Origin: an uncultured Shewanella sp.
Lineage (GTDB): Bacteria; Pseudomonadota; Gammaproteobacteria; Enterobacterales; Shewanellaceae
Direction: 5' to 3'
Assembly: GCF_947497935.1 (NCBI RefSeq)
Contig: NZ_CANMIO010000003.1
Location: 186,001-250,000 of the forward strand
DNA length: 64,000 nucleotides
The translations under genes and the position numbers were made by a program. Position 1 is the stretch's first letter. Each line of letters begins with the position of its first letter. The notes under the pieces were generated by a model that worked only from the letters and a program-made list of their open reading frames with translations, did not search any database and was not told the DNA's origin. Shown here in pieces: positions 18,953-28,550 of this stretch.

Positions 18953-19186
18953 ATGTTAAACCTAAAATCAGTATTTGTTATTGCTATGCTCAGCGCATCA
19001 GCATCGGTTAGCGCTGACGAAATTACAATCGACACCAAAGATATTGAAGCGACATTAACAGCTAACTTAGCAGAAAGCATGGAATTAATGCAGGCTCAGC
19101 TAACTTCTGAACTTGATACTATGCTAGTAACAGATGAACAGAAAAAGAACGAAGAAGCCACCGCTCAGGTGTTATTAGCCGACTAA
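18953..19186 (+). CDS. Small exported helical protein
   Basis: Seventy-seven residues: a signal peptide (1-21, cleavage after VSA) and a mature acidic helix of about 55 residues (IEATLTANLAESMELMQAQL...) with no Cys. GGAG occurs 10 bases upstream of ATG, and a strong terminator follows 25 bp after the stop, so the gene looks like a complete independent unit. No family is recognised. The amphipathic, Met/Leu/Gln-rich helix resembles small periplasmic proteins of unknown role. It is divergent from gcvA, with a shared 181-bp promoter region. Confidence 0.65.
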   Translation: MLNLKSVFVIAMLSASASVSADEITIDTKDIEATLTANLAESMELMQAQLTSELDTMLVTDEQKKNEEATAQVLLAD

Positions 19187-19211
19187 TATCGCTGCTAACT
19201 CTTCAACTTTT

Positions 19212-19237
19212 AAACCACCAACTTGGTGGTTTTTTTG
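19212..19237 (+). terminator. Terminator of the small exported-protein gene
   Basis: AAACCACCA pairs with TGGTGGTTT around a 3-base loop, followed by a run of seven or more T residues. Confidence 0.88.
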
Positions 19238-19282
19238 TGCCTGTTTATTACTAGCCGCTTAAAATAGCGCTTCCGAAAATAC

Positions 19283-19312
19283 AAAAAAGGCGACTAATTT
19301 AAAGTCGCCTTT
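19283..19312 (-). terminator. Terminator downstream of thiI
   Basis: AAAGGCGACT and AGTCGCCTTT form a stem with a 7-base loop. On the minus strand it is followed by six T residues, about 37 bp after the thiI stop. Confidence 0.85.
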
Positions 19313-19348
19313 GCCATACTTACGCTAATAAGCGCTCAGTAGCTCATA

Positions 19349-20803
19349 TTAAGGGCGGTAAACCTTAACATTGGTGTAACCTTGCTCCTGCAGATAAAGC
19401 GCCTGCAGCTTACTCATGACGCCACGGTCGCAATAAAGCAGGTAGTTCTTCTCTTTATCTAGATCGGCAAACTGAGTCGCTAGCTTATAGAAAGGAATTG
19501 CCTTCACTTCAATACCATCAACTGCTAGTGGAGATTTCTCTTCCTCTTCTGGCGCACGGACGTCAATTATGATTTCGCCAGCACTGATCGCATCGACAGT
19601 TTCTGTTGAGGTAATTTTAGTATCCATCTGCGTTGCTATCTCCCTAATATCGATAATTTCAGCATCTGCAATCACGCGGTCGAGCAGATCTTCAGAAAAC
19701 TTAGCTTCTTCGGCTTCAACTTTCGCTAATACCGCTTTAACCGTTGGCTTTTGGGAAATCACACCACAATACTCTGGAATTGATTTAGCAAAGTCTTCGG
19801 TACCGATTTGACGACTAAGGTTGATAATATCTTGCTTATCCATTGCAATCAAAGGACGTAAAATTAGCTGCTCTGTACAACGGTCAATCACGTTTAGATT
19901 CGTTAAAGTTTGGCTTGATACTTGACCCATAGCCTCCCCTGTAACTAACGCTTGAATACCCATTTTTTGTGCAACACGCGCTGCTGCACGCATCATCATA
20001 CGTTTAAGTACCACGCCCATCTGGCCATTATCGACACGCTCTAGAATTTCTTGAACTACAGGATCGAACGGCACAGAGATAAACTTAACTTTATGTGACT
20101 CACCGTATTTTTGCCATAAATGATAAGCCACCTGCTTAACACCTATTTCGTGCTGGTCGCCACCTAAGTTAAAGAAGCAATAGTGGGTACGAGAGCCACG
20201 CTTAATAAACTGGTAACTCGACACACCAGAATCGAAACCACCAGAGATTAGCGACAACACATCTTCTTGAGTCGCCATAGGGAAACCACCTAGGCCTTCA
20301 ATACGCTTATCGATAAGATAAAGATTGTCATTATCGATCTCTAGGTGCACTGTCATATCAGGATTTTTTAAACGAACACCTGCCGCCTCGGTAAATTGAT
20401 TTAATCCACCGCCGACATAGCGCTCAACTTCAATCGAATTAAAGTCATGCTTACCCGCACGCTTTACACGTACACAAAATGTCTTACCGACTAATTGCTC
20501 TTTATAGGCAACTAAGGTTTGTTGGTAGATGTCATCGACAGAGGTAAAGGTGCTAACACTGACTTGTAATACATGGGCAATACCTGGAATACAGGCTAAA
20601 CGCTCAGCAAATGCTTCAACCAGATCAGGCCTATCATCTGGCACCATCACCATGATCTTGTCCCACTGGCGCTGTACTTTCGCAGACTCATCGACTTTTT
20701 TAAGTACGTTACGAATGTTGGTCTCAAGCATCTTGGTAAAACGCATTCTTACCGGCTTGCTTTTCATCATGATTTCAGGAAACAGTTTTACGATAAATTT
20801 CAT
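19349..20803 (-). CDS. thiI: tRNA 4-thiouridine synthase ThiI (with rhodanese domain)
   Basis: ThiI adenylates uridine 8 of tRNA and transfers sulfur to make 4-thiouridine; it also supplies sulfur for the thiamine thiazole. Order: a ferredoxin-like/THUMP domain (about 1-165), the PP-loop ATPase domain with [14 protein letters not shown] near 180-193, and a C-terminal rhodanese domain from about residue 400. The catalytic Cys of the rhodanese loop is in [10 protein letters not shown]. The internal Cys expected to form the disulfide is probably in [10 protein letters not shown]. Length is 484 against 482 in E. coli. ATG at 20803 gives [19 protein letters not shown]; a longer frame to 20932 adds 43 atypical residues and was rejected. 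Confidence 0.96.
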   Translation of the reverse strand: MKFIVKLFPEIMMKSKPVRMRFTKMLETNIRNVLKKVDESAKVQRQWDKIMVMVPDDRPDLVEAFAERLACIPGIAHVLQVSVSTFTSVDDIYQQTLVAYKEQLVGKTFCVRVKRAGKHDFNSIEVERYVGGGLNQFTEAAGVRLKNPDMTVHLEIDNDNLYLIDKRIEGLGGFPMATQEDVLSLISGGFDSGVSSYQFIKRGSRTHYCFFNLGGDQHEIGVKQVAYHLWQKYGESHKVKFISVPFDPVVQEILERVDNGQMGVVLKRMMMRAAARVAQKMGIQALVTGEAMGQVSSQTLTNLNVIDRCTEQLILRPLIAMDKQDIINLSRQIGTEDFAKSIPEYCGVISQKPTVKAVLAKVEAEEAKFSEDLLDRVIADAEIIDIREIATQMDTKITSTETVDAISAGEIIIDVRAPEEEEKSPLAVDGIEVKAIPFYKLATQFADLDKEKNYLLYCDRGVMSKLQALYLQEQGYTNVKVYRP

Positions 20804-20947
20804 TGGTCTTCCGCGAGGGGGTAGTTTAAACAGCAATTCACCGATTATAACAAGATCGCGTAGCAATTGCGTATATCCAATCTCAGTTTGTCTCGACAAA
20901 ACCGTAAATATTGGCTGATAAATAGTCCGCATAGGGTCTATTAAACC

Positions 20948-20984
20948 AAAACACGCAACAGAGTGGCCTCATATTGCGTGTTTT
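20948..20984 (-). terminator. Probable terminator after pomB
   Basis: AAAACACGCAA and TTGCGTGTTTT make an 11-bp stem with a 15-base loop, about 25 bp beyond the pomB stop. The T-run is short (four), so termination may be partial. Confidence 0.6.
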
Positions 20985-21007
20985 ATATTGTCTATTTAAA
21001 GTGATAA

Positions 21008-21976
21008 CTACTGGCTGACTTGGATCTCTTTCGACTCTTTAGCTTTGCCCTGCTCAATCGCAATTTCAACCCGACGATTTCGTGCGCGATTAGCACTGGA
21101 ATTGTTTTCCACTAACGGATCCGATGATGCCATTCCCACCACTTTCATCCGTTTTGGCTCAAAGCCCTTCACCTTAATCAACTCATGACCAACGGCCACG
21201 GCTCGCTTGCTCGATAGATCCCAGTTAGAACTATATAACTCGTTAGAGATGTTCCAGTCATCGGTATGCCCAGAGACAGTGACAATACCTGGCACATCTT
21301 TAAGCAGCTCACCGACACGGCGTACCACAGGTTTGAACCTAGGTTGTAGGAAGCCCGATCCCGAAGCGAACGCGCCTTTTTCTCGAATGCGAATAATAAT
21401 CTGTTGACCTAAGGACTCGATCTCGATTGCTCCATCGACGATCTCTTTATTGAGCTCCTGTGCCATCTTCTTCACCTGCTCGTTGATTTTATCTTGAGCA
21501 GAAGCTTGAGTCTTAGTGGACTGGGTATCCGATTGAGCAGCGTTTTCAGCCTTAGCTTCCGCCTCACTTTGCTCTACAGCTGTCGCCGAGGCCTGACCAC
21601 CACGTTGTTCGCCGCGTTGCTGTTGAATGCCCCCAGCGCTTGAGTCTTCACCCTCTTGGAACTCGAGCATAGGTTCAGTCATTTCATTAGTTTGCTGATT
21701 GATAATCTCTATCGGCGTCGGCTCTGGTTTACCCGGCCTAAACTCTAGGGCTATCACAGAGGTGCCCTTTGGAATATCTTTCACTTCAACTTTATTCTGC
21801 ACACCGAAGGCGTACTTCATCGAGCCGGCAATTTGCTTAAACTTCATCACGTCCATTTCTGAAAATGCCAGCAGCAAAACGAAGAAACACATCAACAGCG
21901 ACATCAAATCCGCAAAAGTTGCCAACCAGAGCGGTGCGCCGGGTGGAGGACAATTACATTTGGCTTTTTTAGCCAT
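21008..21976 (-). CDS. pomB: Sodium-driven flagellar motor stator protein PomB
   Basis: PomB pairs with PomA to form the sodium-conducting stator of the polar flagellum. The 322-residue protein begins with a short cytoplasmic segment, then one membrane helix (about 18-40, LATFADLMSLLMCFFVLLLAF). The Asp of FADLM is the ion-binding residue. A long Gln/Ala/Glu-rich linker follows (about 80-175), then a C-terminal OmpA-like peptidoglycan-binding domain (about 190-310, VSGHTDDWN and SANRARNRRVEI). It lies four bases after pomA. The CNCPPPGAP N-terminus is typical of PomB rather than the proton-type MotB. Confidence 0.95.
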   Translation of the reverse strand: MAKKAKCNCPPPGAPLWLATFADLMSLLMCFFVLLLAFSEMDVMKFKQIAGSMKYAFGVQNKVEVKDIPKGTSVIALEFRPGKPEPTPIEIINQQTNEMTEPMLEFQEGEDSSAGGIQQQRGEQRGGQASATAVEQSEAEAKAENAAQSDTQSTKTQASAQDKINEQVKKMAQELNKEIVDGAIEIESLGQQIIIRIREKGAFASGSGFLQPRFKPVVRRVGELLKDVPGIVTVSGHTDDWNISNELYSSNWDLSSKRAVAVGHELIKVKGFEPKRMKVVGMASSDPLVENNSSANRARNRRVEIAIEQGKAKESKEIQVSQ

Positions 21977-21980
21977 CTGC

Positions 21981-22748
21981 TTACGCCCCTTCCAAGGTGT
22001 CTATTTTTCTCGTTTTTTCTGATAAGTAATTCTTGAGGAAGCCTTCAATAACCCGCGGGTTCTGACCATCTTGAATTGCCAAAACCGCATCCATGATCAA
22101 GTTACGGTTTAGCATTTCTTCATTCATTCTAAGGGATAATTTATCGGCAATCGGCAGTGCGACCATGTTAGCAACCACAGCGCCATATAATGTCGTTAAC
22201 AGCGCAACCGCCATCGCAGGACCAATCGATTTAGGGTCATCCATATTAGACAACATTCCCACAAGGCCAATCAAAGTACCAATCATGCCCATGGCTGGCG
22301 CCACATCACCAATTGATTTGAAAATACCAATGCCCGTTCTATGGCGCTCTTCGGTTAGCGCGATGTCTTTTTCAAGCGCGTCACGCACCACATCACCATC
22401 GTGACCATCAACCAGCATATCAACCGCTTTTTGCATAAAGCTGTTACCGATCTCAGCCTCTTCTAAAGCTAAGAACCCCCCTTTACGCGCAGCATCGGCC
22501 ATTGAGATAGATTGTTCGATAAGATCTTCTGGTTTGTCTAACTTGAAGATAAAAGCTTTGGCGGCAATCTTAGCTGAGCCTAAAAACTGTTTGAGGTTGT
22601 ACTTCATCATAACCACAAACAAAGAACCGATTAAAACAATGAGAATCGAAGGCACGTTAATAAAAATGCCGATACCACCACTACTGACCATTGCCATGAT
22701 AACGAAGGCAAATGCGCCAATAAGTCCTATCAGGGTTGCTAAATCCAA
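21981..22748 (-). CDS. pomA: Sodium-driven flagellar motor stator protein PomA
   Basis: PomA forms the channel body of the sodium stator, with four membrane helices (about 3-24, 30-50, 148-170, 180-200). A large cytoplasmic loop between helices 2 and 3 contacts the rotor. The segment GDVAPAMGMIGTLIGLVGML marks the MotA/ExbB fold. The 255-residue product begins MDLATLIGLIGAFAFVIMAM, the usual PomA N-terminus, and so must start at TTG (22748), supported by GAGGAG 7 bases upstream. The pair lies next to xseB-ispA-dxs in the opposite direction. The ATACCAATCA motif abuts the ribosome site. Confidence 0.95.
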   Translation of the reverse strand: MDLATLIGLIGAFAFVIMAMVSSGGIGIFINVPSILIVLIGSLFVVMMKYNLKQFLGSAKIAAKAFIFKLDKPEDLIEQSISMADAARKGGFLALEEAEIGNSFMQKAVDMLVDGHDGDVVRDALEKDIALTEERHRTGIGIFKSIGDVAPAMGMIGTLIGLVGMLSNMDDPKSIGPAMAVALLTTLYGAVVANMVALPIADKLSLRMNEEMLNRNLIMDAVLAIQDGQNPRVIEGFLKNYLSEKTRKIDTLEGA

Positions 22749-22760
22749 AACTGCTCCTCA

Positions 22761-22770
22761 ATACCAATCA
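22761..22770. repeat. Dispersed intergenic motif ATACCAATCA (copy 1 of 4)
   Basis: Ten-base motif, also found at 26178, 57272 (reverse) and 59461, always outside or at the very end of genes. Confidence 0.5.
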
Positions 22771-23110
22771 AAACACTGTCAACTCACAGCCTCGAATGCT
22801 AATAGCTACATAAATACAGAGAATAAAATTAGTAGCGACAATATTATGCCTTTGGTTCAACGGCAAGTGCCAAGTCGTGAAACACACCATTGGCAGCCAT
22901 ATTTTTAGCATATCAACATATATAACGACCAAAAAAAGGATCTCTTGAGTGATATTTCCGTTAAAATACGCCTTCATTTGCAGGAATACCTCTGAAGCTT
23001 GGCGACTGAATAGCTGATCTATACTCCGTTAGCTCACGTATAATTTACTCACTTTGCAGGTAAGTTTGATATTGAAAGCGTGCTTTTGCGCAAATAGTCA
23101 ACGGCTTGAT

Positions 23111-23137
23111 TTGACCCTTGTGCCCTGCTGATATACT
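23111..23137 (+). promoter_or_regulatory. Sigma70-like promoter for xseB-ispA-dxs
   Basis: TTGACC (23111-23116) and TATACT (23132-23137) are good matches to -35 and -10 elements, though the 15-bp spacer is shorter than ideal. It lies just upstream of xseB, whose start codon is at 23170. Confidence 0.5.
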
Positions 23138-23169
23138 TTGTGTACCGCTTATTTCTAGGAATGATCATC

Positions 23170-23409
23170 GTGGCAAAAAAACCAGAAAACCTCTCATTTG
23201 AAGATTCACTTTCCGAGCTAGAAAAAATCGTAACTGACTTAGAGCATGGCGATATCGCTCTCGATGACGCATTAAAGCAGTTCGAGCGCGGAATTAAGCT
23301 TGTGCGCAACAGCCAAAGCAAGTTAGAAAATGCTCAACAAAAAGTGGCCGTACTAATGCAAGAAGAGGGTGTCGACACTCTTAAACCTTATGATATTGAG
23401 GGTGAGTAA
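23170..23409 (+). CDS. xseB: Exodeoxyribonuclease VII small subunit XseB
   Basis: XseB binds the large subunit XseA to form exonuclease VII, which degrades single-stranded DNA from both ends. The 79-residue product has the family signature LSFEDSLSELEKIVTDLEHGDIALDDALKQFERG and is nearly all helix. The start is GTG at 23170, 9 bases after AGGA; ATG at 23161 touches that site and would add residues unlike the family. xseA is not in the window. The stop codon directly abuts the ispA start, so the genes are translationally coupled. Confidence 0.95.
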   Translation: MAKKPENLSFEDSLSELEKIVTDLEHGDIALDDALKQFERGIKLVRNSQSKLENAQQKVAVLMQEEGVDTLKPYDIEGE

Positions 23410-24291
23410 TTGTTACTAGAGTCACTAAAGCTATACCAAGAGCGTATCAACCAGCAACTTGAGTTGCGTATCGACGCGCTTGCCGATATCGAACCACAAT
23501 TAAAAGCAGCGATGAAGCATGGGGCCTTAATTGGCGGAAAACGCATTAGACCCTTTCTGGTTTATGCCGTCGGCGAGATGTTAGGCGTGAAGTTGTCAAC
23601 CTTAGACTCTTGTGCTGCGGCTGTTGAGTGTATCCACGCCTACTCTCTGATCCATGATGATTTACCCGCCATGGATGACGATGAACTGCGCCGCGGGCAA
23701 CCTACAGTCCATATTGCATTCGATGAAGCAACCGCTATATTAGCCGGTGATGCATTACAGGCTCTGGCCTTTGAAATCATCAGTGAGCCCATCGAAAACA
23801 TCACTCCATCACAGAATTTAGCCATGGTTAGAGCCTTAGCCAGCGCCTCTGGGTATAGTGGCATGTGCGGTGGTCAAGCGATGGATTTAAGTGCCACCGA
23901 TAAACAGATCGAACTCGCCACCTTAATACAGCTACACAAACTAAAAACCGGTGCGCTTATTCGTTGTGCGGTAGAGTTTGCCATCATAGCCGCGAAAATA
24001 GAGGGTAAAGAGCGTCAAGCTCTACTCGATTTTGCCGATGCTATTGGCCTAGCTTTCCAGGTACAAGACGACGTGCTCGATATCATCGCCAGCACCGAAG
24101 AGCTAGGAAAGCCACAAGGCTCAGACACAGATTCAAACAAAAGCACCTATCCAAAGTTGCTTGGTTTAGAAGGCGCTCAAGAAACTGCGGCAAGTTTGAT
24201 TGAGGACGCACTATCAGCGCTGGCTAAATTACCATACAATAGCCAGTTAATTGCAGAATTCGCCCGTTACATCATTGAGCGAAGAGTTTAA
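23410..24291 (+). CDS. ispA: Farnesyl diphosphate synthase IspA
   Basis: IspA condenses isopentenyl diphosphate with dimethylallyl and geranyl diphosphates to make farnesyl diphosphate, the precursor of ubiquinone side chains and undecaprenyl carrier. The 293-residue protein has the first Asp-rich motif in HDDLPAMDDDELRRG (near residue 82) and the second in FQVQDDVLDI (near 217), plus GGKRIRPFL near residue 43. All catalytic aspartates are present. The start is TTG at 23410, immediately after the xseB stop, with GAGGGTGA upstream overlapping the end of xseB. It is the middle gene of xseB-ispA-dxs. Confidence 0.96.
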   Translation: MLLESLKLYQERINQQLELRIDALADIEPQLKAAMKHGALIGGKRIRPFLVYAVGEMLGVKLSTLDSCAAAVECIHAYSLIHDDLPAMDDDELRRGQPTVHIAFDEATAILAGDALQALAFEIISEPIENITPSQNLAMVRALASASGYSGMCGGQAMDLSATDKQIELATLIQLHKLKTGALIRCAVEFAIIAAKIEGKERQALLDFADAIGLAFQVQDDVLDIIASTEELGKPQGSDTDSNKSTYPKLLGLEGAQETAASLIEDALSALAKLPYNSQLIAEFARYIIERRV

Positions 24292-24312
24292 TAAAGAGAC
24301 AAAGAATCTCGT

Positions 24313-26178
24313 ATGAGTTTTGATATTTCTCAATTTCCTGTGCTAGCACAGGCTAATACCCCAGATGAGCTAAGACAGCTCCCTCAAGCCGTGTTGCCAC
24401 AATTGGCAGATGAGCTTAGAGGTTTCCTATTGAAGTCTGTTGGTAAATCAAGCGGTCATTTTGCATCGGGTCTTGGCACGGTGGAACTGACAGTTGCGCT
24501 TCATTACGTGTATAACACGCCATTTGACAGATTAGTTTGGGACGTTGGTCACCAGGCTTATCCGCACAAAATTCTAACTGGTCGCCGTGAAAAGATGCAC
24601 ACCATTCGCCAAAAAGGTGGGGTGCACCCATTCCCATGGCGTGAAGAAAGTGAATACGACACCTTTAGTGTTGGTCACTCTGGTACGTCTATCAGTGCAG
24701 CTCTTGCTATGGCTGTTGCGGCAGAAAAAGAGCAAGCAGGCCGTAAAGTAGTTGCCGTCATTGGCGATGGCGCAATGACTGGCGGCATGGTGTTTGAAGC
24801 CATGAACCACGCTGGTGACTTGCATAACGACATGCTAGTGGTGCTAAACGATAACGAGATGTCTATCTCTGAAAACGTTGGTGCACTCAACAATCACCTT
24901 GCACAGCTAATGTCAGGCCGCTTCTATACCACTATCCGTGAAAGCAGTAAGAAAGTGCTTAAAGGTATGCCGGTCATCAAAGAGATGGCTAAGCGCACCG
25001 AAGAGCACCTAAAAGGCATGGTCGTTCCAGGTACTTTATTTGAAGAGCTTGGCTTTAACTACATTGGCCCAATTGACGGCCATGATGTTGATGCACTTGT
25101 TGAAACCATGCGTAATATGCGTAATTTAAGTGGCCCACAAGTGCTGCACATCATGACTAAAAAAGGTCGTGGTTATGAGCCTGCGGAAAAAGATCCTATC
25201 GGCTGGCATGCGGTACCAAAGTTTGATCCGTCAACCTTCGAGAAACCTGCGGCTAAGCCGACAGACCCTACCTTCTCTGAAGTATTTGGTAAGTGGTTAT
25301 GTGATATTGCTGAAAAAGATGAAAAAGTCTTAGGTATTACGCCAGCCATGCGTGAAGGCTCAGGTATGGTTGAGTTCTCTCAACGTTTCCCTAAGCAGTA
25401 CTTTGACGCAGCCATTGCCGAGCAACACGCGGTCACCTTAGGTGCTGGTTTTGCCTGTGAAGGCTATAAGCCTGTTGTGGCAATCTATTCAACCTTCCTG
25501 CAGCGTGGTTATGATCAAATGATCCACGACGTGGCTCTACAGAGACTACCAGTCCTGTTTGCTATCGATCGCGGTGGTATTGTTGGCGCAGATGGCCCGA
25601 CTCATCAGGGTGCATTCGATTTAAGCTTTATGCGCACCGTGCCGAATATGGTGATCATGGCGCCATCCGATGAAAACGAATGTCGCCAGATGCTATATAC
25701 AGGTTATTGCTACAACGACGGCCCAACCGCTGTGCGTTATCCACGTGGCAGCGCTACCGGTGCTAAGCAAGTCGAAACCATGACGGCGATGCCAATTGGT
25801 AAAGGCCAGATCAAACGTGAAGGTAAGAAGATTGCCATCCTTAACTTTGGTACCTTACTAGCAAGCAGTTTAACGGCTGCAGAAGCATTGGATGCCACCG
25901 TTGCCGATATGCGCTTTGTGAAGCCACTGGATGTTGAACTGGTTAAAGAGCTGGCTGAAAACCACGATGTATTAGTCACAGTGGAAGAGAACGCTATTAT
26001 GGGCGGTGCGGGCTCTGGCGTACTTGAGCTATTGCAAACACTTAAGATGCCTAAACCGGTATTGCTAATTGGTTTGCCTGATGAGTTTATTAAGCACGGC
26101 GCACCAGATGAAATCATCAGTGAGCTAGGTTTAGATGCTGCTGGTATTCAAAAGCAGATCGAAGACTATATCGCCTGA
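24313..26178 (+). CDS. dxs: 1-deoxy-D-xylulose-5-phosphate synthase Dxs
   Basis: Dxs joins pyruvate and glyceraldehyde 3-phosphate with thiamine diphosphate, the first step of the MEP isoprenoid pathway. The 621 residues match E. coli (620). Visible features: the [15 protein letters not shown] segment near residue 78; the thiamine-binding [18 protein letters not shown] near 152 with the downstream NDNEMSIS; the catalytic-Glu region [15 protein letters not shown] near 370; and a transketolase C-terminal domain from about 490. It follows ispA by 21 bp, joining early and late isoprenoid steps in one operon. A strong terminator follows. Confidence 0.97.
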   Translation: MSFDISQFPVLAQANTPDELRQLPQAVLPQLADELRGFLLKSVGKSSGHFASGLGTVELTVALHYVYNTPFDRLVWDVGHQAYPHKILTGRREKMHTIRQKGGVHPFPWREESEYDTFSVGHSGTSISAALAMAVAAEKEQAGRKVVAVIGDGAMTGGMVFEAMNHAGDLHNDMLVVLNDNEMSISENVGALNNHLAQLMSGRFYTTIRESSKKVLKGMPVIKEMAKRTEEHLKGMVVPGTLFEELGFNYIGPIDGHDVDALVETMRNMRNLSGPQVLHIMTKKGRGYEPAEKDPIGWHAVPKFDPSTFEKPAAKPTDPTFSEVFGKWLCDIAEKDEKVLGITPAMREGSGMVEFSQRFPKQYFDAAIAEQHAVTLGAGFACEGYKPVVAIYSTFLQRGYDQMIHDVALQRLPVLFAIDRGGIVGADGPTHQGAFDLSFMRTVPNMVIMAPSDENECRQMLYTGYCYNDGPTAVRYPRGSATGAKQVETMTAMPIGKGQIKREGKKIAILNFGTLLASSLTAAEALDATVADMRFVKPLDVELVKELAENHDVLVTVEENAIMGGAGSGVLELLQTLKMPKPVLLIGLPDEFIKHGAPDEIISELGLDAAGIQKQIEDYIA

Positions 26179-26187
26179 TACCAATCA
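26178..26187. repeat. Dispersed motif ATACCAATCA (copy 2 of 4)
   Basis: The motif begins on the last base of the dxs stop codon and runs into the dxs/grpE gap, upstream of the shared terminator. Confidence 0.5.
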
Positions 26188-26230
26188 ATAAGCGTGTTTA
26201 TGTCTTGAATCGGTGAGAAAATAGCTAAAT

Positions 26231-26259
26231 AAAAAGGACTGCTTGGGCAGTCCTTTTTT
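26231..26259. terminator. Bidirectional terminator between dxs and grpE
   Basis: AAAAAGGACTGC and GCAGTCCTTTTT pair around a TTGG loop, with T-runs on both strands. The flanking genes converge on it. Confidence 0.93.
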
Positions 26260-26310
26260 AATGCTTGTTTTGCGCTAACAAGTTTTGTTAACGCAAATAA
26301 ACAAACTCAA

Positions 26311-26913
26311 TTAGCCTTGAGAAACCATTACCATTGCTGGGCGCAGTAGACGCTCATTCAATGTGTAGCCCTTCTGCATTACCATCATAACGGTGTTAGC
26401 CGGGAAATCTGTGCTTGGCTGCATACCAATAGCTTGGTGAAGTTCAGGGTTGAAGGTATCACCTTGTGGGTTAACTTGAACTAAACCAAACTTCTCAACT
26501 GTGCTGATAAAGCTCTTCGCTGTTAGTTCAACACCTTCGTAAATGGCTTTTGTCGCTTCAGCTTCTGCGTCGGTACCTTGCAGAGCGCGTTCCATATTAT
26601 CTAATACGGGAAGCAATTCATTGATGAACTTCTCTAATGCGAACTTGTGTGCTTTTTCTACATCCATTGCCGAACGGCGACGAATATTATCCACTTCAGC
26701 TGCTGCGCGGATCACAGAATCTTTTTGTGCATCGACTTTAGCTTCAGCTTCTTGCAAAGCTTTCTCTAGCTCTTCAACGCGGAAGTTTGCTTGAGTAAGC
26801 TCATCCATCAAAGAGGCTTCATCAGTCGCTTCTGTACCGTTCTCGTTAAGCAATTCGCCTTCTACGATCTCTTCGACTTGGTTATCTTGTGCTTTATTTG
26901 TTTGGTTGCTCAT
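26311..26913 (-). CDS. grpE: Nucleotide exchange factor GrpE
   Basis: GrpE releases ADP from DnaK during the chaperone cycle. The 200-residue protein has an acidic, disordered N-terminus (about 1-40), a long dimerising helix (42-105) with [24 protein letters not shown], and a C-terminal beta domain. The family signature is in [28 protein letters not shown] at 26913 gives the usual MSNQTNKAQ start; an upstream extension of 15 residues has no family match. It is divergent from nadK, as in related genomes; dnaK and dnaJ are elsewhere. Confidence 0.96.
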   Translation of the reverse strand: MSNQTNKAQDNQVEEIVEGELLNENGTEATDEASLMDELTQANFRVEELEKALQEAEAKVDAQKDSVIRAAAEVDNIRRRSAMDVEKAHKFALEKFINELLPVLDNMERALQGTDAEAEATKAIYEGVELTAKSFISTVEKFGLVQVNPQGDTFNPELHQAIGMQPSTDFPANTVMMVMQKGYTLNERLLRPAMVMVSQG

Positions 26914-27013
26914 TTTTGCTCCAGCTAAAAATGCTTTGTTTCTGCATGCTCTGGGCATATTATGGGGATCAAATTTAAGGTTTCAAGGCCTAAAGCTGGA
27001 TCTAACATAATTT

Positions 27014-27892
27014 ATGAGCAATACGTTTCACACAATTGGTCTAATTGGTAAACCTAACCATAAAGGTACGACTCAGACCCTAAAAAGGTTGCATCATTGG
27101 CTTAGCATGCAAGGCTATAAATTGTTAGTCGAAGAGCGAGTCGCCGGAGAACTTGGGCCACAAGCTCAATCTGTCGATCTATTAGAGATAGGTAAGCAGT
27201 GCGATTTAGCGATTGTCGTCGGTGGTGACGGTAATATGCTAGGTGCCGCCCGTGTGCTTGCACGATTCAATATCGGTGTTATTGGCGTTAACCGTGGCAA
27301 TTTAGGCTTTTTAACCGATTTACCACCAGACTCTTTTGAAGAAGCATTATCAAAAGTACTCGATGGCGAGTTTGAAATAGAACAGCGTTTCTTACTCGAA
27401 GCCGAGGTACACCGTCATGGTGAATTAAAGTCTAGCAACACAGCGGTAAACGAAGCTGTACTTCATCCTGGCAAAATTGCTCATATGATCGAGTTTGAAG
27501 TCTATATCGACGACAAATTCATGTATAGCCAACGTGCCGACGGGATGATCATCTCAACACCTACTGGTTCGACAGCTTATTCACTGTCTGCGGGCGGCGC
27601 AATTTTAACACCGAACTTAGCTGCGATGATCTTAGTGCCTATGTTTCCGCATACGCTTTCCTGCAGGCCGATCGTTGTCGATGCTGCCAGCATCATCAAG
27701 TTAGTCGTATCACCGCATAACGCCGATAATCTAGAGGTCAGTTGTGATGGCCACGTCCATCTGTCAGTCTTACCTGGTGATGAGATCATTATCAAACGTA
27801 GTGATGAGACCTTAAGACTTGTCCACCCTAAAGGACACAACTATTTTCACGTTTTGCGTACCAAGCTCGGCTGGGGAAGCAAACTATTCTAG
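27014..27892 (+). CDS. nadK: NAD kinase NadK
   Basis: NadK phosphorylates NAD to NADP using ATP. The 292 residues match the family. The [14 protein letters not shown] motif near residue 72 holds the catalytic Asp. [18 protein letters not shown] and [22 protein letters not shown] (near 175-195) form the NAD site. No recN follows, unlike many gammaproteobacteria; the lactate region begins 658 bp downstream. A 9-bp stem with an 18-base loop lies 11 bp after the stop. Confidence 0.97.
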   Translation: MSNTFHTIGLIGKPNHKGTTQTLKRLHHWLSMQGYKLLVEERVAGELGPQAQSVDLLEIGKQCDLAIVVGGDGNMLGAARVLARFNIGVIGVNRGNLGFLTDLPPDSFEEALSKVLDGEFEIEQRFLLEAEVHRHGELKSSNTAVNEAVLHPGKIAHMIEFEVYIDDKFMYSQRADGMIISTPTGSTAYSLSAGGAILTPNLAAMILVPMFPHTLSCRPIVVDAASIIKLVVSPHNADNLEVSCDGHVHLSVLPGDEIIIKRSDETLRLVHPKGHNYFHVLRTKLGWGSKLF

Positions 27893-28298
27893 TAATCCCA
27901 TCATGCCGATATGCCCTGCTTTAAATGGCTATCGGCATCATATCAACAAGTCCTCAGCTCCTTTTTACTCGTAACTTTCATTACTTCGCTGTTAATAAAT
28001 TACAGCTTTCACTCCATCTTAATCCAAGCTGTATATATTGAAGCTATGCTCAACAAATAACTAAGCCAAGTAAAAACATTAACTTAAATTAACAATGACT
28101 CCCAAACACAAAAGAACAAGTTCCGAAATGTGACACAAGCGACATTTCCAACTAACTTCAAAGCTCTTATTCAGTATCAATCAAGAAATTTAACGATCAA
28201 TTCAAGCCAAAATGACCTTGATTTAATACCTTATACAAGCCAAAGTGCAGTTCCTTTCGATAAAATCGTGATGCACAGGCAACAGTAACAGGTTTTCA

Positions 28299-28314
28299 CG
28301 TGATCAAGATCACA
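28299..28314. promoter_or_regulatory. CRP-like binding site 1, upstream of lldP
   Basis: CGTGATCAAGATCACA fits the CRP consensus TGTGA-N6-TCACA (reverse strand TGTGA-TCTTGA-TCACG), with only one end base altered. CRP controls respiration in Shewanella, so the match is biologically plausible. Confidence 0.6.
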
Positions 28315-28380
28315 ACACCGAAAAGCATGAAACCGTGACACCTCTCACCAATGGCATTATCAACCACAATTAGGCTGCAG

Positions 28381-28396
28381 TATGATCCAGATCATA
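28381..28396. promoter_or_regulatory. CRP/FNR-like binding site 2, upstream of lldP
   Basis: TATGATCCAGATCATA is a symmetric site related to site 1. It is a weaker CRP match and also resembles an FNR site (TTGAT-N4-ATCAA) with one change per half. Confidence 0.45.
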
Positions 28397-28550
28397 TTCG
28401 CTAATCCCTAATTCACGTTTAGTACGCACTGTTTCCATCATAACTAGAAATGAACCGATGGTTTTGGCAGCAAAAATTGCAGTTAGCCACTCAAACTTAA
28501 TAATTTGAAGTAGAAATTGAAGTTAAAAACCCCAACATATCGAGGCAAGC

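Larger units (their letters stand above)
22749..23169. other. 421-bp divergent intergenic region, pomA / xseB
   Basis: This holds the control regions of pomAB (leftward) and xseB-ispA-dxs (rightward). I see the pomA ribosome site at 22754-22759 (complement), an ATACCAATCA motif at 22761-22770, and a sigma70-like promoter near 23111-23137. No convincing gene is present: a 69-codon minus-strand frame here has no ribosome site or family resemblance. Confidence 0.6.
27893..28550. other. 658-bp control region upstream of lldP
   Basis: No gene is evident. Near the left end, ATGCCGATA and TATCGGCAT (27903-27938) form a 9-bp hairpin after nadK, without a T-run. Two CRP-like palindromes at 28299-28314 and 28381-28396 share the core TGATC-A/C-AGATCA and lie 250 and 170 bp before lldP. 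The remainder is AT-rich. The length and paired sites suggest complex regulation of the lactate genes, including probable carbon or redox control. Confidence 0.6.

Noticed and set aside
22768..22977. A 69-codon minus-strand frame between pomA and xseB
   Set aside because: No ribosome site and no conserved pattern; it covers the pomA leader.
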